Notes: generated by a model not told the origin, from the sequence alone. A stretch of DNA of 64,000 bases from Streptomyces griseus (GCF_900460065.1 NZ_UAVD01000004.1:166347-230346); one strand, 5' to 3'. Positions 1 through 9,174 are shown, numbered from the stretch's first letter. Translations and numbers: made by a program.

Positions 1-732
1 ATCGCCTTTGCGCTGATCGCCTCGGCGGAGAGTCTGTTCAGCGCTGCCGCCGTGGACCGGATGCACGACGGTCCGCGCACCGAGTACGACAAGGAGATGG
101 TCGCGCAGGGCACGGGCAACACGGTCTGCGGACTGCTCGGCGCCCTGCCCATGACCGCAGTCATCGTCCGCAGTTCGGCCAACGTCACCGCCGGTGCGAG
201 GACGAAGGCGTCACGCGTCCTGCACGGCGTGTGGCTGCTGCTGTTCGCCGCCGCACTCCCCTCGGCCCTGGCTCTGATTCCGCTGCCCGCGCTCGCCGGT
301 ATCCTCGTCCACGCGGGCTGGAAGCTGATCCCGTTCCGCCAGATCGCCGGGTTGTGGCGAGAGCACAAGGGCGAAGCGGCGATCCTGGTCATCACGGCTC
401 TCGCCATCGTCGTGGTGAACATGTTCGAAGGCGTTCTGATCGGTCTGGCGCTGGCCGTCGCCAAGACCGCCTGGGAGGCCTCGCACGTCAGGCTCGAAGT
501 CATCGACAAGGGCGCGGGTCCCATCGAGGCGTACGTGTCGGGCAACGCCACGTTCCTCCGCCTGCCGAAGATCCTCGACACTCTGGAGTCCCTGCCTCAG
601 GACCGCCCGGTCGAACTCGACCTTTCAGGATTGCACCACCTCGACCACGCCTGCCGCACAGCGCTGGAGAGCTGGGCCGAACGGCACAGTGAGACGGGCA
701 TCGAACCGGTGAGGCTCACCAGCGCGGCCTGA
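1..732 (+). CDS. SulP family anion transporter, C-terminal part
   Basis: The reading frame is open from the first base, so the gene begins outside the window; about 243 residues are present. The start of the visible part (ESLFSAAAVDRMHDG) and the following stretch around GTGNTVCGLLGALPMT are typical of the conserved core of SulP/SLC26 transporters. Several hydrophobic membrane segments follow (roughly residues 77-105 and 130-150). The last 80 residues form a STAS domain (VELDLSGLHHLDHACRTALE), the cytoplasmic regulatory domain usual for this family. SulP proteins carry sulfate, bicarbonate or other anions across the inner membrane; the substrate cannot be read here. The gene converges on the glutamate-synthase-like gene at 1005. 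Confidence 0.88.
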   Translation: MAFALIASAESLFSAAAVDRMHDGPRTEYDKEMVAQGTGNTVCGLLGALPMTAVIVRSSANVTAGARTKASRVLHGVWLLLFAAALPSALALIPLPALAGILVHAGWKLIPFRQIAGLWREHKGEAAILVITALAIVVVNMFEGVLIGLALAVAKTAWEASHVRLEVIDKGAGPIEAYVSGNATFLRLPKILDTLESLPQDRPVELDLSGLHHLDHACRTALESWAERHSETGIEPVRLTSAA

Positions 733-742
733 ACCGTGTGAC

Positions 743-758
743 CCGAGGTCCCCCTCGG
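743..758. terminator. Small hairpin after the SulP gene
   Basis: CCGAGG and CCTCGG form a perfect 6-bp stem with a 4-base loop, 11 bases after the SulP stop codon, in the gap between two converging genes. It is short and has no T-run, so termination is only a possibility. The rest of the 272-base gap shows nothing else. Confidence 0.3.
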
Positions 759-1004
759 CTCTCCGCCCGTCCCCTCGGCCTCATGGGGATCGAAGCCGAC
801 GGTCCCCACTCGTCACCTGGTCCCGCGAGACCTCGTGGAGGAGGGCGACCGTCGGCTTCATCTCAGCGTTGGTCGGCTGACGTCCGGTGAGCCATGCCGA
901 ACTCCCCGTGCCTGGAGCACGGCGACAAGAGTCGGCCTCGGGCGTCAGCGGACCACCGCCGAGGGGTGCGACCGTGGTTGACGACAGGTGGCCGGGCAGC
1001 CGGC

Positions 1005-2519
1005 TCAGGTGGAGAGCAGCTCGGCGAGCTCCTCGGCGAGCTCCGGGCCGAGCGAGCCCCAGCCATCCTTGTAGCCGTACACACTCCCCAGGCTGCGGGC
1101 GTCGTAGTCGCCGTTCAGGATGTCTATGTCGGTGGGGGTGATGAGTGACGGGTGGAGGACACCGACGGCGCCCGAGACCTTCAGCAGATCCTTGCGCAGG
1201 GTGCGCAGGTACATCGCGGCCCGCTCGCCCTTCGAGGATGCGTCGATACCGCGCGCCAGCCACGGATTCTGGGTGGCGATGCCGGTGGGGCACTTGTCGG
1301 TGTGGCACTTCTGGGCCTGGATGCAGCCGATGGACAGCATCGCCTCACGGCCCACGTTGATCATGTCGACGCCGAGGGCGAAGGCGACGACGGCTTTCTC
1401 GGGCAGGCCGAGCTTGCCGGAGCCGATGAAGGTGATGTCGTCGGTCAGGCCTCGCTCGGCGAACACGCCGTAGACGCGGGTGAAGCCCGTGCGGAACGGC
1501 AGGGACACCGAGTCGGAGAAGATCAGGGGAGCCGCCCCGGTGCCGCCCTCGCCACCGTCGACGGTCACGAAGTCGACCCCGCGATCGCCCCGCTCCATCA
1601 GGGTGGCGAGTTCCTCCCAGAAGTCCATCTCCCCGATGGCGCTCTTGATCCCGACCGGCAACCCGGTCTCCGTGGCAAGAAGTTCCACGAAGTCGAGCAT
1701 CGAGTCCACGTCGTGGAACGCGGTGTGCCGCGACGGCGAGGCGCAGTCCTCGCCTGCGGGAATGTCGCGGATCCTGGCAATTTCGTCGCTCACCTTCGCG
1801 CCCGGCAGCATGCCGCCGAGCCCCGGCTTCGCGCCCTGCGAGAGCTTGATCTCGATCGCCTTGACGGGCGCGTCCGCGATCATGGACTTGAGCTTGTCGA
1901 GGTTGAACGTCCCGTCCTCGTTGCGGCAGCCGAAGTACGACGTACCGATCTGGAGGACGAGGTCCCCGCCGTTGAGGTGGTAGGGCGACAGGCCGCCCTC
2001 GCCGGTGTTCTGCATCGTCCCGGCCAGCGCCGCGCCCTTGTTGAGAGCCGTGACGGCCGCGGCGGACAGCGAGCCGAAGCTCATCGCCGAGATGTTGATG
2101 ACGCTCGCCGGTCGGAACGCCTTCGCGCGACCGCGCGGTCCGCCGAGCACCTTGGCCGAGGGCAACGCCGCCTGCGGGTCGCTCAGATCGGGCAGCGCGT
2201 CGGCGAACGTACGCTGCTTCACGTATGCGTAACCCTGGACGTGCTCGATGTCGTTGTCGGTGCCGAACCCGAAGTAGTTGTTCTCCCCCTTCGCCGACGC
2301 GTAGATCCAGCTGCGCTGGTCACGGCTGAAGGGACGCTCCTCGTCGTTGGACGTCACGATGTACTGCCGTAGCTCGGGGCCGATCTTCTCCAGCGCATAC
2401 CTGGCGTGTCCCACCAGGGGGAAGTTCCTCAGCAGCGCGTGCTTCTTCTGCACGAGGTCGCGGGCGGCCACCAGCGCCAGCCCCGTGGCGGCTGCCGCAC
2501 CTATGCTCCGAGCACGCAT
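1005..2519 (-). CDS. FMN-binding glutamate synthase family protein
   Basis: The product is 504 residues, beginning with a short hydrophobic stretch (GAAAATGLALVAA) that may anchor it in the membrane. It matches the synthase (FMN) half of GltB without the amidotransferase domain: ISAMSFGSLS, NTGEGGLSPYH, IEIKLSQGAKPGLGG and FVTVDGGEGGTGAAPL are the FMN and 2-oxoglutarate site motifs. Near the C terminus CIQAQKCHTDKC supplies the three cysteines of a 3Fe-4S cluster. Stand-alone proteins of this type occur in many actinomycetes; their reaction is mostly untested, so glutamate formation should not be assumed. The ATG at 2519 was chosen because AGGAGAGG lies just upstream; a GTG one codon earlier is almost as good. 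Confidence 0.88.
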   Translation of the reverse strand: MRARSIGAAAATGLALVAARDLVQKKHALLRNFPLVGHARYALEKIGPELRQYIVTSNDEERPFSRDQRSWIYASAKGENNYFGFGTDNDIEHVQGYAYVKQRTFADALPDLSDPQAALPSAKVLGGPRGRAKAFRPASVINISAMSFGSLSAAAVTALNKGAALAGTMQNTGEGGLSPYHLNGGDLVLQIGTSYFGCRNEDGTFNLDKLKSMIADAPVKAIEIKLSQGAKPGLGGMLPGAKVSDEIARIRDIPAGEDCASPSRHTAFHDVDSMLDFVELLATETGLPVGIKSAIGEMDFWEELATLMERGDRGVDFVTVDGGEGGTGAAPLIFSDSVSLPFRTGFTRVYGVFAERGLTDDITFIGSGKLGLPEKAVVAFALGVDMINVGREAMLSIGCIQAQKCHTDKCPTGIATQNPWLARGIDASSKGERAAMYLRTLRKDLLKVSGAVGVLHPSLITPTDIDILNGDYDARSLGSVYGYKDGWGSLGPELAEELAELLST

Positions 2520-2633
2520 CACAAACGTTCCTCTCCTCGACCTGCCGAACCTCACGGTGGCCGTCTACCCCGCGCCGGGCAAATGCCACGCGATGCCGCA
2601 GACCCGAGGGCACCGCCCCCCGTGGGAGGGCCC

Positions 2634-2667
2634 CCGCGCGGCCCGCAACGGAGGTGGGGCCGCGCGG
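2634..2667 (-). terminator. Terminator hairpin after the acetolactate-synthase-like gene
   Basis: CCGCGCGGCCC and GGGCCGCGCGG form a perfect 11-bp stem with a 12-base loop, starting 10 bases after the stop codon at 2677. It lies between two minus-strand genes and suggests that they are separate transcripts. Confidence 0.6.
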
Positions 2668-2676
2668 TGGGCGGGG

Positions 2677-4371
2677 TCAGAGCGCCGAGTCGAGGTGCCC
2701 GAGGTGCTCGATGAGGTTCATGTTCTCGGCGTAGTCCACCGGGCAGTTGATGATCGACACGCCCGGGTCCGCCAGTGCCTCACGGAGCGTCGGCAGCAGG
2801 TCCCCGGCGGACTCGATGTGGTAGCCCTTCGCCCCGAAGCTGCTGGCGTACTGGACGATGTCCGGGTTGCCGAAGTCGGTGTTGGAGTTCTCCCCGACCT
2901 CCAGGTCCATCTTCCACTTGATGAGCCCGTAGCCGTTGTCCTCCCAGATCAGCACGGTCAGCGGGATGTTCTCGCGAACCGCCGTCTCGATCTCCTGGGA
3001 GTGCATGAGGAACGAGCCGTCGCCGACCGCCGCCAGCACCTTCGTCTGCGGCCTGGCGAGCTGGACCGCGAGCGCGCCGGGCAGCGAGAAGCCCATGGTG
3101 GACAGGCCGTTGGAGATGAGGCAGGTGTTCGGCGCGTACGTCGGATAGAGCCGGGCCATCCACATCTTCAGCGCCCCGGTGTCGACCAGCACGATGTCGT
3201 CGCGACCGAGCGCGGCGCGGGTGTCGGCGATGACGCGCTGCGGGGCGAGCGGGTAGCGCTCGTCCGCGGCGCCCCGCTCGAGTTCCTCGGCCAGCAGCTT
3301 GCGGGTGGCCGCGGTGTCCTCGTCGTCGACGGTCCAGCGCAGGCCGTCGAGTTCGGTGACGAGGGCGTCAAGGGAGGCGGAGATGTCGCCGATGATGCCG
3401 ACGTCGACCGAGTAGCTGTCGTCCACCTCCGCCGGGACGCGGTGGATGTGGATGATCTTCTTGTCCCCGTCCGGGTTGATCCGGGACGGGTCGAACTCCT
3501 GCAGCTCGTAGCCGACGGCGATGACGACGTCGGCCTCCTCGAACCCGAAGTTGGTGTAGTCGCGCCGCATGAAGCCGAACGTGCCGGTCGCGCACGGGTG
3601 GTCGTCGGGCAGGACGCCCTTGCCGTGGAAGGTGGTCGCCGTCGACACGTCGAGTGCGGTGGCGAACGCCGCCAGCGACTCCTCGGCACCGCCGCGCGCC
3701 GCGCCGTGTCCGGCGAGGATCACCGGCCGGCGGGCCTCCCGCAGCAGCTCCACCGCCCGCTTGATCTGCTGCGGGGACGGCGCCTCGGGCTGCACGACGT
3801 TCCTGCGCAGCGGGCGCAGGTCCGAGCCGTCCGTCGCCTCGTCGACGTCCTCGGGCACGGCGAGGTAGACGGCGCCGGGCCGCTCGGACTCCGCGGTCTT
3901 GAACGCGCGCCGCACCATCTCGGGGATGGCCTGGGTGGCCGGGACCTCCGCCGACCACTTCGTGACCGGGGCGAACATGCTCACCAGGTCCACGAACTGG
4001 TGGGACTCCTTGTAGTTGCGCTCCTTGCCGACCTGGGCGGTGATCGCGACAACGGGCGTGCTGTTCGTCATGGCGTCGGCGACGCCCAGCATCAGGTTGA
4101 TCGCTCCGGGCCCCAGCGTCGCGGACATCACACCCGCCGAGCCAGTGAGCCGGCCGTGCATCTCCGCCATGAAAGACGCGGCCTGCTCGTGCCGGGTGAG
4201 GACGTAGCGGATCTTCTCCGAGCGGGCGAGGGCGTTGGTGAAACGGATGTTCTCCTCGCCGGGTACGCCGAACACCACCTCGACGCCCTCGTTCTCCAGG
4301 CAGCGAACCAGGAGTTCGGCCGCTCCGTCGGGGGTCTGCTTCCGGTGCTCGGCGTCGCTCACGCTGATCAT
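2677..4371 (-). CDS. Acetolactate synthase large-subunit-like ThDP enzyme
   Basis: The product is 564 residues, the usual length for the acetolactate synthase / pyruvate oxidase family. The N-terminal PYR domain has the ThDP glutamate in TRHEQAASFMAEM (about residue 62), preceded by VVFGVPGEEN. The C-terminal PP domain has the ThDP/Mg motif, VGDGSF followed by WEDNGYG. No regulatory small subunit (IlvN) is next to it and the gene stands alone, so it is probably a catabolic or accessory 2-oxoacid decarboxylase or synthase rather than the housekeeping IlvB. The start at 4371 gives MISVSDAEHR; the reverse strand has AGGAGAGG before it. It lies 157 bases from the glutamate-synthase-like gene on the same strand, with a strong hairpin between them. 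Confidence 0.85.
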   Translation of the reverse strand: MISVSDAEHRKQTPDGAAELLVRCLENEGVEVVFGVPGEENIRFTNALARSEKIRYVLTRHEQAASFMAEMHGRLTGSAGVMSATLGPGAINLMLGVADAMTNSTPVVAITAQVGKERNYKESHQFVDLVSMFAPVTKWSAEVPATQAIPEMVRRAFKTAESERPGAVYLAVPEDVDEATDGSDLRPLRRNVVQPEAPSPQQIKRAVELLREARRPVILAGHGAARGGAEESLAAFATALDVSTATTFHGKGVLPDDHPCATGTFGFMRRDYTNFGFEEADVVIAVGYELQEFDPSRINPDGDKKIIHIHRVPAEVDDSYSVDVGIIGDISASLDALVTELDGLRWTVDDEDTAATRKLLAEELERGAADERYPLAPQRVIADTRAALGRDDIVLVDTGALKMWMARLYPTYAPNTCLISNGLSTMGFSLPGALAVQLARPQTKVLAAVGDGSFLMHSQEIETAVRENIPLTVLIWEDNGYGLIKWKMDLEVGENSNTDFGNPDIVQYASSFGAKGYHIESAGDLLPTLREALADPGVSIINCPVDYAENMNLIEHLGHLDSAL

Positions 4372-4550
4372 GTCCTCTCCTGAGTTCCGGCCGCGCCGAA
4401 GGGCGGGCCGGTCAGCCGTCTACCCCGGCCTGCCGCCCGGACGCCTGCGGGCCGGACCGGTGTCCGCCGGTATCGCGCGGCGTGCGGCCGAATGACGGCG
4501 TTTCCACGCGGCAACAGAACCGGGCCGACCCCTCGGAGCCACTTCACATG

Positions 4551-4652
4551 CCACGCCCACCTCGGAAGCGAAGCGCGGGCGACGGCTGCTCGACAGGACC
4601 CGGCGCTCTTGTCGTAGCGGGCGGCGATACCTCGCCACGGCTTCAAGCGATG
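4551..4652 (-). pseudogene. Remnant of an IS5-like transposase C terminus
   Basis: On the minus strand the translation HRLKPWRGIAARYDKSAGS, then about 15 residues ending RASLPRWA, matches the end of IS5-family transposases, where RLKxWRGIATRYDKTAxSY is followed by AAVTLASLLMW. Only about 34 residues remain and no start or DDE residues are present. It sits in the 575-base gap 4372-4946 between the acetolactate-synthase-like gene and the MDR reductase; nothing else recognisable is in this gap apart from the ribosome-binding site of the next gene. Confidence 0.6.
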
Positions 4653-4946
4653 CTGGGCAGCGCCTTCGCCCGCACCGCCCTGGCCCCCGCCCTCACCCCG
4701 GTCCTCACCGCCGCCCCGGCCGCTACCGACTGGCGCACCCGCGAGGACAACTTGGCCAGCGCCTACGAGGCCGTCGCGGCCGCACGCATCCAGCTCGGCC
4801 TCACCGAACCTGTTCAGAGCAGGGGGAAGAGAGCGAAGCAGCCTGCCGACCTTGCACTTGACGCGGGCGTCAAGTCCTACCGTCGGAACGACCGATCGCC
4901 CACGGCCGCCGAGGACATCCCGCGCGGCCCCTGCCCAGGAGCAGCC

Positions 4947-5966
4947 ATGCCCTCTTCCAGCCCCGCCACCTATCGCGAGGTGCGTCTCACTCGTCGCCCG
5001 GAGGGAGAACTGACGCCCGATCACCTCCAGGTGGTGACTTTCCCGATACCCGACCCGACGCCCGGACAGGTCCTGGTACGGAACACGCTGATGAGCGTCA
5101 CCGCCGTGATGCGCACCCTGATGCGGGACGAAACCGATCTGCCCGTGACGGGCTACGCGCCCGACCGCCCGCTGTGGGGACCGGCCCTCGGCGAGGTCGT
5201 CGCGGTCAACGGCTCGGACGCCGGGCTGGTCCCCGGGGATCTCGTCACCCACCGGCACGGCTGGCGCGAGTACGCGGTGGGTGACGCGGCCGAGTTCCAG
5301 CGTGTCGACCCCGCCGAGCTGCCCGACCCGGCGGCTCATCTGTCCCAGGGCTTCACCGCCTGGCTGGGCATCGTGCGCGGTGCGCAGGTGCGGGCCGGGG
5401 ACACCGTCTTCGTCAGCGCGGCGGCGGGCGGCGTCGGCACGCTGGCCGGTCAGTTCGCCCGGCTGCGGGGAGCCGCCCGGGTGATCGGCAGCACCAGCTC
5501 CGAGCGCAAGGCACGCGTTCTCGTGGAGCAGCTCGGCTATGACGCCGCCGTCATCCGCGGCGCGGGATCCATGGAGGACCAACTGCGCGCGGCGGCCCCC
5601 GAAGGGCTCGACGCGGTCTTCGACAACGTCGGCGGGGAGCAGCTCTCCGCGGCGCTCGCGGTGGCTCGCCGGGGTGCGCGCATCGCGCTCATCGGGGCGC
5701 TCGACGGGCAGCTCTCCGGAGGATTTCGCAGTGTGATCGAGGTGGACAGCGGCTCGCTCATCCTGCGCGGGATCACGGTGCGCGGTCTGTCCGGGAGCGA
5801 TCACCTGGATGCGCTCCCGGAGTGGACGAAGGAGTTCGGACAGGGGCTGCGGGACGGCACGCTGACCTTCCCGCATGTCCGGGTCTCGGGAATCGACCAA
5901 GCCCCCCGGGCGTTGTGCGACCTGTTGGAGGGCCGTCACATCGGTGCGGTCCTGGTGGAACTCTGA
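4947..5966 (+). CDS. NADP-dependent MDR oxidoreductase (zinc-free)
   Basis: The product is 339 residues, a medium-chain dehydrogenase/reductase without the zinc-binding cysteines. The order is a GroES-like N half and a Rossmann half with GDTVFVSAAAGGVGTLAGQ, the NADPH loop, then a region (FDNVGGEQLSAAL) typical of the leukotriene B4 dehydrogenase / CurA group, which reduces activated C=C bonds. The ATG at 4947 follows AGGAG by 5 bases; the frame stays open upstream to 4482 but that part covers transposase debris. A MerR gene begins 20 bases after its stop, so the two are probably co-transcribed and the regulator may control this reductase. Confidence 0.88.
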   Translation: MPSSSPATYREVRLTRRPEGELTPDHLQVVTFPIPDPTPGQVLVRNTLMSVTAVMRTLMRDETDLPVTGYAPDRPLWGPALGEVVAVNGSDAGLVPGDLVTHRHGWREYAVGDAAEFQRVDPAELPDPAAHLSQGFTAWLGIVRGAQVRAGDTVFVSAAAGGVGTLAGQFARLRGAARVIGSTSSERKARVLVEQLGYDAAVIRGAGSMEDQLRAAAPEGLDAVFDNVGGEQLSAALAVARRGARIALIGALDGQLSGGFRSVIEVDSGSLILRGITVRGLSGSDHLDALPEWTKEFGQGLRDGTLTFPHVRVSGIDQAPRALCDLLEGRHIGAVLVEL

Positions 5967-5986
5967 ACCTGATTCGGGGGCGAACC

Positions 5987-6421
5987 GTGCGTATCGGCGA
6001 CGCCGCCGCGGCCGTCGGGCTCACACCGCGGGCGCTGCGCTACTACGAGGAGCGCGGCCTGTTCACGGCCCGCCGCTCACGGGTGGGCCACCGCGAGTAC
6101 GGGGCGGAGGACCTCGACCGGCTCCGCGCCGTGCGGGAACTCCTGGACGCGGGGCTGACCATACGGGACGTGGAGTCATTGGTTCCGGTGTTGGACGGCC
6201 GGCCTCCCGAGGTGGGGCCGGCGACCGGCGACGGCGGGGCCGGGGGCTGCCCGGTGGAGAACGTCACGCTGCGCCGACTGGACGGTCTCGACCAGGCCAT
6301 CGAGCGGCTGACCGCGCTCCGCGGTCGGCTTGCCCACGCCCTGGACCACCGCTTCGGCGACGGATTCCGCACCGCCGTCGCCCGGCAGCCCCGGGAGACA
6401 CCCGTGGACCGCGCGGCCTGA
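5987..6421 (+). CDS. MerR family transcriptional regulator
   Basis: The product is 144 residues from a GTG start. The N terminus (VRIGDAAAAVGLTPRALRYY, then EERGLF) is the winged helix-turn-helix of MerR proteins and is followed by HREYGAEDLDRLRAVRELL. The C-terminal part is a short helical segment without a metal-binding cysteine cluster (one Cys only), which points to an organic effector rather than a metal. It lies 20 bases downstream of the MDR reductase and a terminator-like hairpin follows at 6436. Confidence 0.88.
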   Translation: MRIGDAAAAVGLTPRALRYYEERGLFTARRSRVGHREYGAEDLDRLRAVRELLDAGLTIRDVESLVPVLDGRPPEVGPATGDGGAGGCPVENVTLRRLDGLDQAIERLTALRGRLAHALDHRFGDGFRTAVARQPRETPVDRAA

Positions 6422-6435
6422 CGTCCCCGATCGTC

Positions 6436-6470
6436 GACCCCCGCCGTCGGCGCCGGGCGCCGGCGGGGTC
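6436..6470 (+). terminator. Hairpin after the MerR gene
   Basis: GACCCCCGCCG at 6436 pairs with CGGCGGGGTC ending at 6470, with one unpaired C and a 14-base loop that can itself pair. It starts 15 bases after the MerR stop codon. Confidence 0.5.
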
Positions 6471-6811
6471 GCCCGCAACGGTTGGTGATCCGGGCTTGGT
6501 GAGCGGGTTCCCGACATCGTGAGGAAGGGGAGGATGCCCGACCGCCGCGGGCGGCAGCACGGTCGGTTTCGCCCAGGCTCGTGACGATTCGGTGCTGCCG
6601 ATGGTGCCGGCCTTCCGTGCCCGGCTCGGATGGTCGACGACCTCGGCAGGAGTTCGCTCCTGCCGCAGGCCATGACCGGCCCGGAGCACGACTCCTTCGG
6701 CAGGCAGTCTCACCGCATGGCCGGCTCCGCCGGCGCAAGCCCGCTCCTCGCGGATGGGGCCGCCCACTTTCCCCGGACGAGACTTTGCGGACACGACCTG
6801 AGCGCTCTACC

Positions 6812-6849
6812 GGACGGGCCCGGGACGCGTCGCGCGCCCGGGCCCGTCC
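6812..6849 (-). terminator. Terminator hairpin of the MmpS-like operon
   Basis: GGACGGGCCCGGG and CCCGGGCCCGTCC form a perfect 13-bp stem with a 12-base loop, 14 bases downstream of the stop codon at 6864 on the minus strand. Confidence 0.65.
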
Positions 6850-6863
6850 CGTATCGGTACAGG

Positions 6864-7949
6864 TCAGCGAACCTGGACGGATGCGACCAGAGTGTTCAGG
6901 TCCGGCCAGAGCTTCTTGTTGGTCTCCGGCAGTACGACCCACAGCACCGAGGGGCGGACGCGCCCGGTGTCGACCACGAGGACCGCGTTCAGGTCCATCG
7001 TGGACGGCACCCCGCGTTTGTGGAAGTGGATCTCACTGACCAGCAGCCAGGCGTCACGTCCGTCGACCTTCAGCGGCTGCGAGGCGACGTCGACCAGGAC
7101 CGCCTGGTCGCGCGGGTACTCGTAACGACGCCGCTCGTCCATCACCGCGCCCGCCACACCCCGCAGCTCCCCGGTGCCGCCGGCCGCGGCCATGATGTCC
7201 TCGTCCACCTGCGTGGACTTCACGAGTGCGCGCTGGCGCCCCTCCTGCTTGCGGGTGAAGCCGTCGAAGACCGGATCCAGCGTCCTGCTCCGGTCCCACG
7301 TACCGCCCAGCTCCGCGTACTCCAGGGAGGAGTCCGTGACGGTGCCGACGACCGGCGAGCCCTCGCCCGGGTACTCCGGCACCTTGACGGTCCCGGTGAG
7401 CCGCCGCTCCTCGGGCAGCGGGGAGGCGCCGGGGGTGAGAGTGGGCACGGGGATGCCCGGTCGCGGGGCGGCCGTGACGCTTCCCGCGCAGATGGCGGAC
7501 GAGGGGTCCGTTGTGTTGTGCGCCTGCTGGACCACCTTGCCGTCGACCAGCACGGTGCACGTGAGAGTGCCCCCTTCCTGGTCCTCGCGGCTTGTGACGT
7601 CCAGATAGAAGTCGGCCCCCGGCGCCATCTCGACGGTCTCGCGGTACGGCAGGGTGACGATCCTGCGGGACTCGTGGCTGTCGTTCGCGTTCCCGACGCT
7701 GAGGTTCACCGAGGGGTGGTCGCCCGTCGCGATGTAGGTGACCTCGACCCGCCGGGCTTCCTTGTCCCGGGACGCCCCGTCGTCGCTCGGGTCGCCGACG
7801 GCCAGGGCCAGGCCCACCGCGCCGAGCGTGACCACCTCGAAGAGGATCACCAGGGCGCCGACCAGGGAGAATCCGCTCGGGATCCGGTCGAAGGTCTTCT
7901 TGCCGCGGCCGGAGTGGAGCTCGCGTCTCGGCTGGGATGTCTGCGTCAT
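6864..7949 (-). CDS. Membrane-anchored protein with MmpS-like domain
   Basis: The product is 361 residues. One transmembrane segment (about residues 23-48, FSLVGALVILFEVVTLGAVG) is followed by an extracytoplasmic domain at about 60-155 that resembles MmpS family proteins: VEVTYIATGD, then LPYRETVEMAPG and the hallmark TCTVLVDGKVV. MmpS proteins are accessory subunits of large exporters in mycobacteria, but no MmpL gene is nearby. The second half (about 180-361) is not recognised; it is soluble and ends VASVQVR. The ATG at 7949 has GGGGGAGG 6 bases upstream. The gene is the second of a two-gene operon, 13 bases after its partner, and is closed by a strong hairpin. Confidence 0.7.
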   Translation of the reverse strand: MTQTSQPRRELHSGRGKKTFDRIPSGFSLVGALVILFEVVTLGAVGLALAVGDPSDDGASRDKEARRVEVTYIATGDHPSVNLSVGNANDSHESRRIVTLPYRETVEMAPGADFYLDVTSREDQEGGTLTCTVLVDGKVVQQAHNTTDPSSAICAGSVTAAPRPGIPVPTLTPGASPLPEERRLTGTVKVPEYPGEGSPVVGTVTDSSLEYAELGGTWDRSRTLDPVFDGFTRKQEGRQRALVKSTQVDEDIMAAAGGTGELRGVAGAVMDERRRYEYPRDQAVLVDVASQPLKVDGRDAWLLVSEIHFHKRGVPSTMDLNAVLVVDTGRVRPSVLWVVLPETNKKLWPDLNTLVASVQVR

Positions 7950-7962
7950 GTCGTCCTCCCCC

Positions 7963-8982
7963 TCACGCCCGGCCGCTGTCGCCGGACCGGCGCCCGGCCG
8001 GTTCGTCGGCGAACCGCGTGGCGAGCAGCCCCGCCTCCCGCGCATCGTCCAGCATCCGGTGCAGGTCCTGGAGCCGGGACCGGTCGGCGAGCCCCTCGAT
8101 CTCGGCGACGGCCAGCTCGTCCCGCACCGTGTTCACCACCAGTTCGTGCATGTCCTCGCCGAGTTGCTCCAGCTCTCGTACGGCCTCCCACTCGCGGTAC
8201 GCCGCGTCCGCCGCACGGGTGTTCTCGGCGTACCGCTCCAGCGCCTCCACCCGCTCCTCCAGCGCGCTCGACGACAGCCGCAGCGCCTGCCGCTGAGTCC
8301 GCAGCACTTCCTCCACCCGCGAGCCGGAGGCGTCCCCGGCAGCGGCGAGCACCTTCCGCGCCAGCCGGGTCAGCTCGGCCAGGCGCTGGGCGATCTCGTA
8401 CTGCTGGGCCGGCAGCGTCACGTCGTTGGCGATGTCGTCCAGCAGCCCCTCCCGGTCGACCTGCGACTGGAGTACCGCCGTCACAGCGGCCTGGGCGCGC
8501 TCCATCCGGCGCAGCGGCGAGTGGCCCAGCAGCTCGCGCAGGGAGTCGCCGCCGAAGTCCTCGGCCAGGTAGTAGCGCCCGTGGCGCAGCCGGGCCACCC
8601 GCTGCCGCTCGTCGGTCCCGCAGCCGAGGACGACGATCAGCGGCCAGGCCAGCAGGTGCGCGCCCACGACAGTCAGGACGAACGCCTCGAACCCGAACTG
8701 GACCCCGACCCAGACCAGCCCCGCCTGCGCCGCGAGGCCGACGGCCAGGCCGGTCCACACGCCGATCAGCGCCCACAGGATCGTCACCGGCAGTAGCGCG
8801 CACACCGCGGAGACCCCCAGGGCCGTCCAGATGTCCGCCTTCGTACGGCCGCCCAGCGCCGACTCCTCGGGCAACGGCAGCGTGGCCGGGAAGAGTCCGT
8901 CGGCGGACTTCTCCAGCAGCGCGCGCTCCGCGTCGTCGAGGGCCGGGTCCACCACCGGCCGCAGCGCAATGTCCTGCGCCAT
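7963..8982 (-). CDS. Membrane protein with long coiled-coil region, unknown function
   Basis: The product is 339 residues and is not recognised as a named family. A soluble N terminus of about 45 residues leads into two hydrophobic segments (about 51-75 and 93-118, WALIGVWTGLAVGLAAQAGL and FVLTVVGAHLLAWPLIVVL). The remaining 200 residues are rich in Ala, Leu, Glu, Arg and Gln without prolines and look like a long coiled coil (LAELTRLARKV; LEERVEALERYAEN). It starts at an ATG at 8982 and is followed after 13 bases by the MmpS-like membrane protein, so the two probably act together at the membrane. Each looks intact. Confidence 0.7.
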   Translation of the reverse strand: MAQDIALRPVVDPALDDAERALLEKSADGLFPATLPLPEESALGGRTKADIWTALGVSAVCALLPVTILWALIGVWTGLAVGLAAQAGLVWVGVQFGFEAFVLTVVGAHLLAWPLIVVLGCGTDERQRVARLRHGRYYLAEDFGGDSLRELLGHSPLRRMERAQAAVTAVLQSQVDREGLLDDIANDVTLPAQQYEIAQRLAELTRLARKVLAAAGDASGSRVEEVLRTQRQALRLSSSALEERVEALERYAENTRAADAAYREWEAVRELEQLGEDMHELVVNTVRDELAVAEIEGLADRSRLQDLHRMLDDAREAGLLATRFADEPAGRRSGDSGRA

Positions 8983-9141
8983 TCAGCAACACCCCCCACA
9001 GGTCGGGGGAGATCGTTACACACGCCGCAGGGGCTCCCCACGCCGCCCCTGTTCCCGGCCGCCGACCGAGACGGCTCGAACCCGAAGGCGAACTGTCCTC
9101 CCCCTTGGCCTGATGCCGCCGAGGCCGACGGGGTGCGACGC

Positions 9142-9174
9142 CCGGCCAGAGGCGCGCGAGGCGTTTCTGGCCGG
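9142..9174. repeat. Inverted repeat between the membrane operon and the Imm21 gene
   Basis: CCGGCCAGA and TCTGGCCGG are separated by 15 bases, between divergently transcribed genes (the 304-base gap 8983-9286). It could be an operator or a weak hairpin. No other element in this gap is clear. Confidence 0.35.

Larger units (their letters stand above)
6422..6863. other. Intergenic region with two facing hairpins
   Basis: No convincing gene was found in these 442 bases on either strand; open frames here lack start context and are alanine/arginine-rich translations of GC-rich DNA. Hairpins at 6436-6470 and 6812-6849 close the converging transcription units on each side. Confidence 0.6.

Noticed and set aside
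4482..4946. N-terminal extension of the MDR reductase
   Set aside because: The upstream residues have no family match and overlap transposase debris; AGGAG precedes the ATG at 4947.
6630..9113. Plus-strand frame of more than 800 codons
   Set aside because: It lies opposite the two membrane-protein genes and has the composition of an antisense frame; those genes have membrane spans, a ribosome-binding site and a terminator.
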